DNA from: UMGS1307 sp964523005
GTDB lineage: Bacteria > Bacillota > Clostridia > Oscillospirales > CAG-382
NCBI GenBank assembly: GCA_964523005.1
Contig: CAZFZL010000084.1
Coordinates: forward strand, 1-6,507
Length of the DNA: 6,507 bases
Direction: 5' to 3'
The stretch's first letter is position 1, and each line of letters starts with the position of its first letter. This document shows positions 5,892-6,507 of this stretch, in pieces. Under the pieces are notes generated by a model that was given only the letters and a program-made list of their open reading frames with translations, did no database searches and had not been told where the DNA came from. The translations under genes and the position numbers were made by a program.

Positions 5892-6507
5892 CTATATAAG
5901 GGCTATCGCAGGTATCTGATAATAGTAGTCTACCGGTATAAAGCGGATATTTTTCTTTACAGATTCATCAAGCTCAGGAAGATCGCATTCGTTTTCCTTC
6001 GGAATTATTACAGTCTCGACACCTGCCTTGTAGGCGGCGAACGCTTTTTCCTTTAAGCCGCCGATGCGCAAAACGCGTCCTGTAAGGGTTATTTCTCCCG
6101 TCATGGCAACATTGCGCCTCACCGGTCTGCCGGAAAGCTCTGAGACGATCGATGTTGCGATGGTAATACCTGCCGAAGGCCCATCCTTCGGTATTGCACC
6201 TTCGGGGACATGGATGTGTATATCCTTGTTTATGTAGAATGAATCATCTATGCCATATTCATCACAGTGCTTTCTTATGTAGCTTATTGCCGCCTGCGCG
6301 CTTTCCTTCATCACGTCGCCGAGCGAACCGGTCATTTCAAGCCTGCCGGTGCCGTTCATGGATACAGTCTCAATTCTGAGAAGCTCACCGCCGACGCTCG
6401 TCCAAGCGAGTCCGTTGACGGTACCGATTTCATCGGATTTGTATATATGCTCCTCATCGAACTGCTTTACACCGAGAAAACGCGGAAGCGTTTCCGGTGT
6501 TACCGTT
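5892..6507 (-). CDS. lon: ATP-dependent protease Lon (LonA), C-terminal proteolytic domain, 5' end beyond the window
   Basis: Lon is a cytoplasmic AAA+ serine protease that degrades misfolded and regulatory proteins. The frame stays open from the TAG stop (5894-5892) to the window edge, giving 204 visible residues. An ATG at 6359 is internal, because family sequence continues upstream of it: a LGVKQF stretch, then TVNGLAWTSVGGELLRIE, the usual entry into the S16 peptidase domain. After it come LGDVMKESAQAA, then HIHVPEGAIPKDGPSAGIT with the catalytic serine (codon 6176-6174), then MTGEITLTGRVLRIGGLKEK with the catalytic lysine (codon 6047-6045), spaced 43 residues apart as in E. coli Lon. The tail after FIPVDYYY differs from the common HMDEVL-type ending but the domain looks complete. 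The N-terminal and AAA+ domains (roughly 570-600 residues) lie outside. It is followed by engB after 17 bp, an order shared with B. subtilis lonA-ysxC. Confidence 0.96.
   Translation of the reverse strand, partial: TVTPETLPRFLGVKQFDEEHIYKSDEIGTVNGLAWTSVGGELLRIETVSMNGTGRLEMTGSLGDVMKESAQAAISYIRKHCDEYGIDDSFYINKDIHIHVPEGAIPKDGPSAGITIATSIVSELSGRPVRRNVAMTGEITLTGRVLRIGGLKEKAFAAYKAGVETVIIPKENECDLPELDESVKKNIRFIPVDYYYQIPAIALI

Noticed and set aside
6357..6359. ATG at 6359 as the start of a short Lon-like peptidase
   Set aside because: Frame and family sequence (VNGLAWTSVGGELLRIE and LGVKQF) continue upstream to the window edge, so this methionine is internal to full-length lon.

Overview
The window reads as ordinary chromosome of an endospore-forming Firmicute, most likely an anaerobic member of the Clostridia. 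The lineage rests on three things: a SpoIVA spore-coat ATPase fragment, a YlmC/YmxH-type PRC-barrel sporulation protein, and lonA followed directly by engB (ysxC), the order also known from Bacillus subtilis. I cannot place it to genus. I see no RNA genes, insertion sequences, CRISPR arrays, phage genes or origins, and no gene-free stretch reaches 300 bases.

Layout: (1) Positions 1-1397, plus strand: the C-terminal three quarters of spoIVA, overlapping by 4 bases (ATGA) a small PRC-barrel gene. (2) Positions 1404-1436: a perfect 13-bp hairpin between two converging genes, probably terminating from both sides. (3) Positions 1450-4149, minus strand: a large secreted, membrane-anchored glycerophosphodiester phosphodiesterase. 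It carries Ig-like domains, a jelly-roll-like domain, and what looks like a catalytically dead copy of the phosphodiesterase barrel ahead of the active one. (4) Positions 4150-4302: a divergent control region with two back-to-back sigma-A-type promoters. (5) Positions 4303-5262, plus strand: an RluA-family pseudouridine synthase with a TTG start. (6) Positions 5251-6507, minus strand: the end of lon followed after 17 bp by engB. The engB end overlaps the pseudouridine synthase end by 12 bp, and a plausible terminator for lon-engB lies inside the pseudouridine synthase coding sequence.

The genes fall into separate functional groups: spore coat assembly (spoIVA plus the PRC-barrel gene), cell-surface phosphodiester breakdown (the phosphodiesterase), RNA modification, and proteolysis plus 50S ribosome assembly (lon-engB). 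I do not see a new multi-gene system. The most unusual item is the architecture of the large phosphodiesterase, followed by the coupling of the PRC-barrel gene to spoIVA and the antisense-embedded terminator at the engB end.
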